A stretch of 64,000 nucleotides of DNA, from the NCBI RefSeq assembly GCF_026151205.1, contig NC_087079.1, positions 9,724,635-9,788,634 of the forward strand. Direction: 5' to 3'. Of the stretch, positions 63,529 through 64,000 are shown in pieces. Below the pieces are notes generated by a model. It saw nothing but the letters and a program-made list of their open reading frames with translations, was not told where the DNA came from and did no database searches. A program made the position numbers and the translations under genes. The first letter of the stretch is position 1. Each line of letters opens with the position of its first letter. The stretch is from Bolinopsis microptera. Its lineage: Eukaryota > Ctenophora > Tentaculata > Lobata > Bolinopsidae.

Positions 63529-64000
63529 GTGAATATTCACACTATTGATTGAAAGCCCCTCGTAAGGGGATTGTCTCTCATGGACTAATTAGTGTTTTAC
63601 ATCACAATAAGTTAAAAATAAAGACCCCAATGGGCACTCCTGAAAACATAACTACTAGAAAATATATCAAAACTAAATAGAAAAACTGTGGTCAAATGTG
63701 ATAAAATGGCAACAAACTGCGAATTATAATGGAAAATAAATTTTGAATTCGTTATTTAATGGCACGCAGCAGATTATAGAAAATGTAAAAAAAGTCAAGC
63801 AAAAATGTTGTTCACATATCACATTTACAAATGGGTTTGAGTTTCAAATTAATTTCACTGTACGACAAACAGATTATTTAAAAAATTTACAGATTATAAA
63901 CTAAAACACAGCATTGATTTGGCTTGGTATAAAAGTGATAAAAAACAAATTTAAAAACTCAATATTCTGGACGTTGGATTTAGCCCCGATTAGCAGCAAA

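Overview
This is eukaryotic nuclear DNA from an invertebrate animal. It is AT-rich, has intron-split genes with GT..AG splice sites, and is dense in non-LTR retrotransposons, inverted-repeat elements, minisatellites and microsatellites. Protein families (BRPF chromatin scaffold, microsomal epoxide hydrolase, rhodopsin-like receptors, fucolectin-like and sushi-domain secreted proteins) are animal-wide, so I do not name a species. A cnidarian or another early-branching metazoan would fit, but that is a guess.

Layout. 1-18.5 kb is almost entirely mobile and repeated DNA: a poly-G-capped inverted-repeat element filled with a 2.2-kb GGA satellite (488-3179) with a hAT-type MITE at its edge; a family of ~350-bp repeats around a LINE fragment (4.4-7.5 kb); an apparently intact two-ORF CR1/L2-like LINE lying between perfect 21-bp inverted repeats (9651-14820); and a second poly-G-capped element with a decayed MULE-like transposase inside (15638-18462). 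19.2-22.8 kb holds a nine-exon microsomal epoxide hydrolase gene (+), reconstructed in frame at 450 aa with a complete catalytic triad. 24.5-55.5 kb is one large BRPF1/2/3-type gene (+) of at least 25 exons. 61.6 kb to beyond the window end is a secreted sushi-domain protein gene (+, partial).

The BRPF gene is a host for other genes. On the opposite strand, inside its introns, lie two fucolectin-like secreted-protein exons (27.5-28.3 and 32.1-32.6 kb), the C-terminal membrane exon of another protein (35.8-36.0 kb), and two seven-transmembrane receptor genes (39.9-42.6 and 46.4-48.1 kb). Several mobile elements and satellites also sit in these introns.

Most interesting: between the bromodomain and the PWWP domain, two in-phase exons of the BRPF gene (37579-38097) encode a segment closely resembling the atypical POU-specific domain of HNF1/HMBOX1 transcription factors. 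An exon just upstream encodes a consensus PCNA-binding (PIP) box. If expressed as read, this would be a histone-acetyltransferase scaffold with its own DNA-binding module. A second theme is a set of three elements that share a poly-G cap, ~10-bp subterminal tandem repeats and 6-8-bp target duplications, two of which also share internal sequence. All gene models here were assembled by eye from splice sites and reading phase and have not been tested against transcripts.
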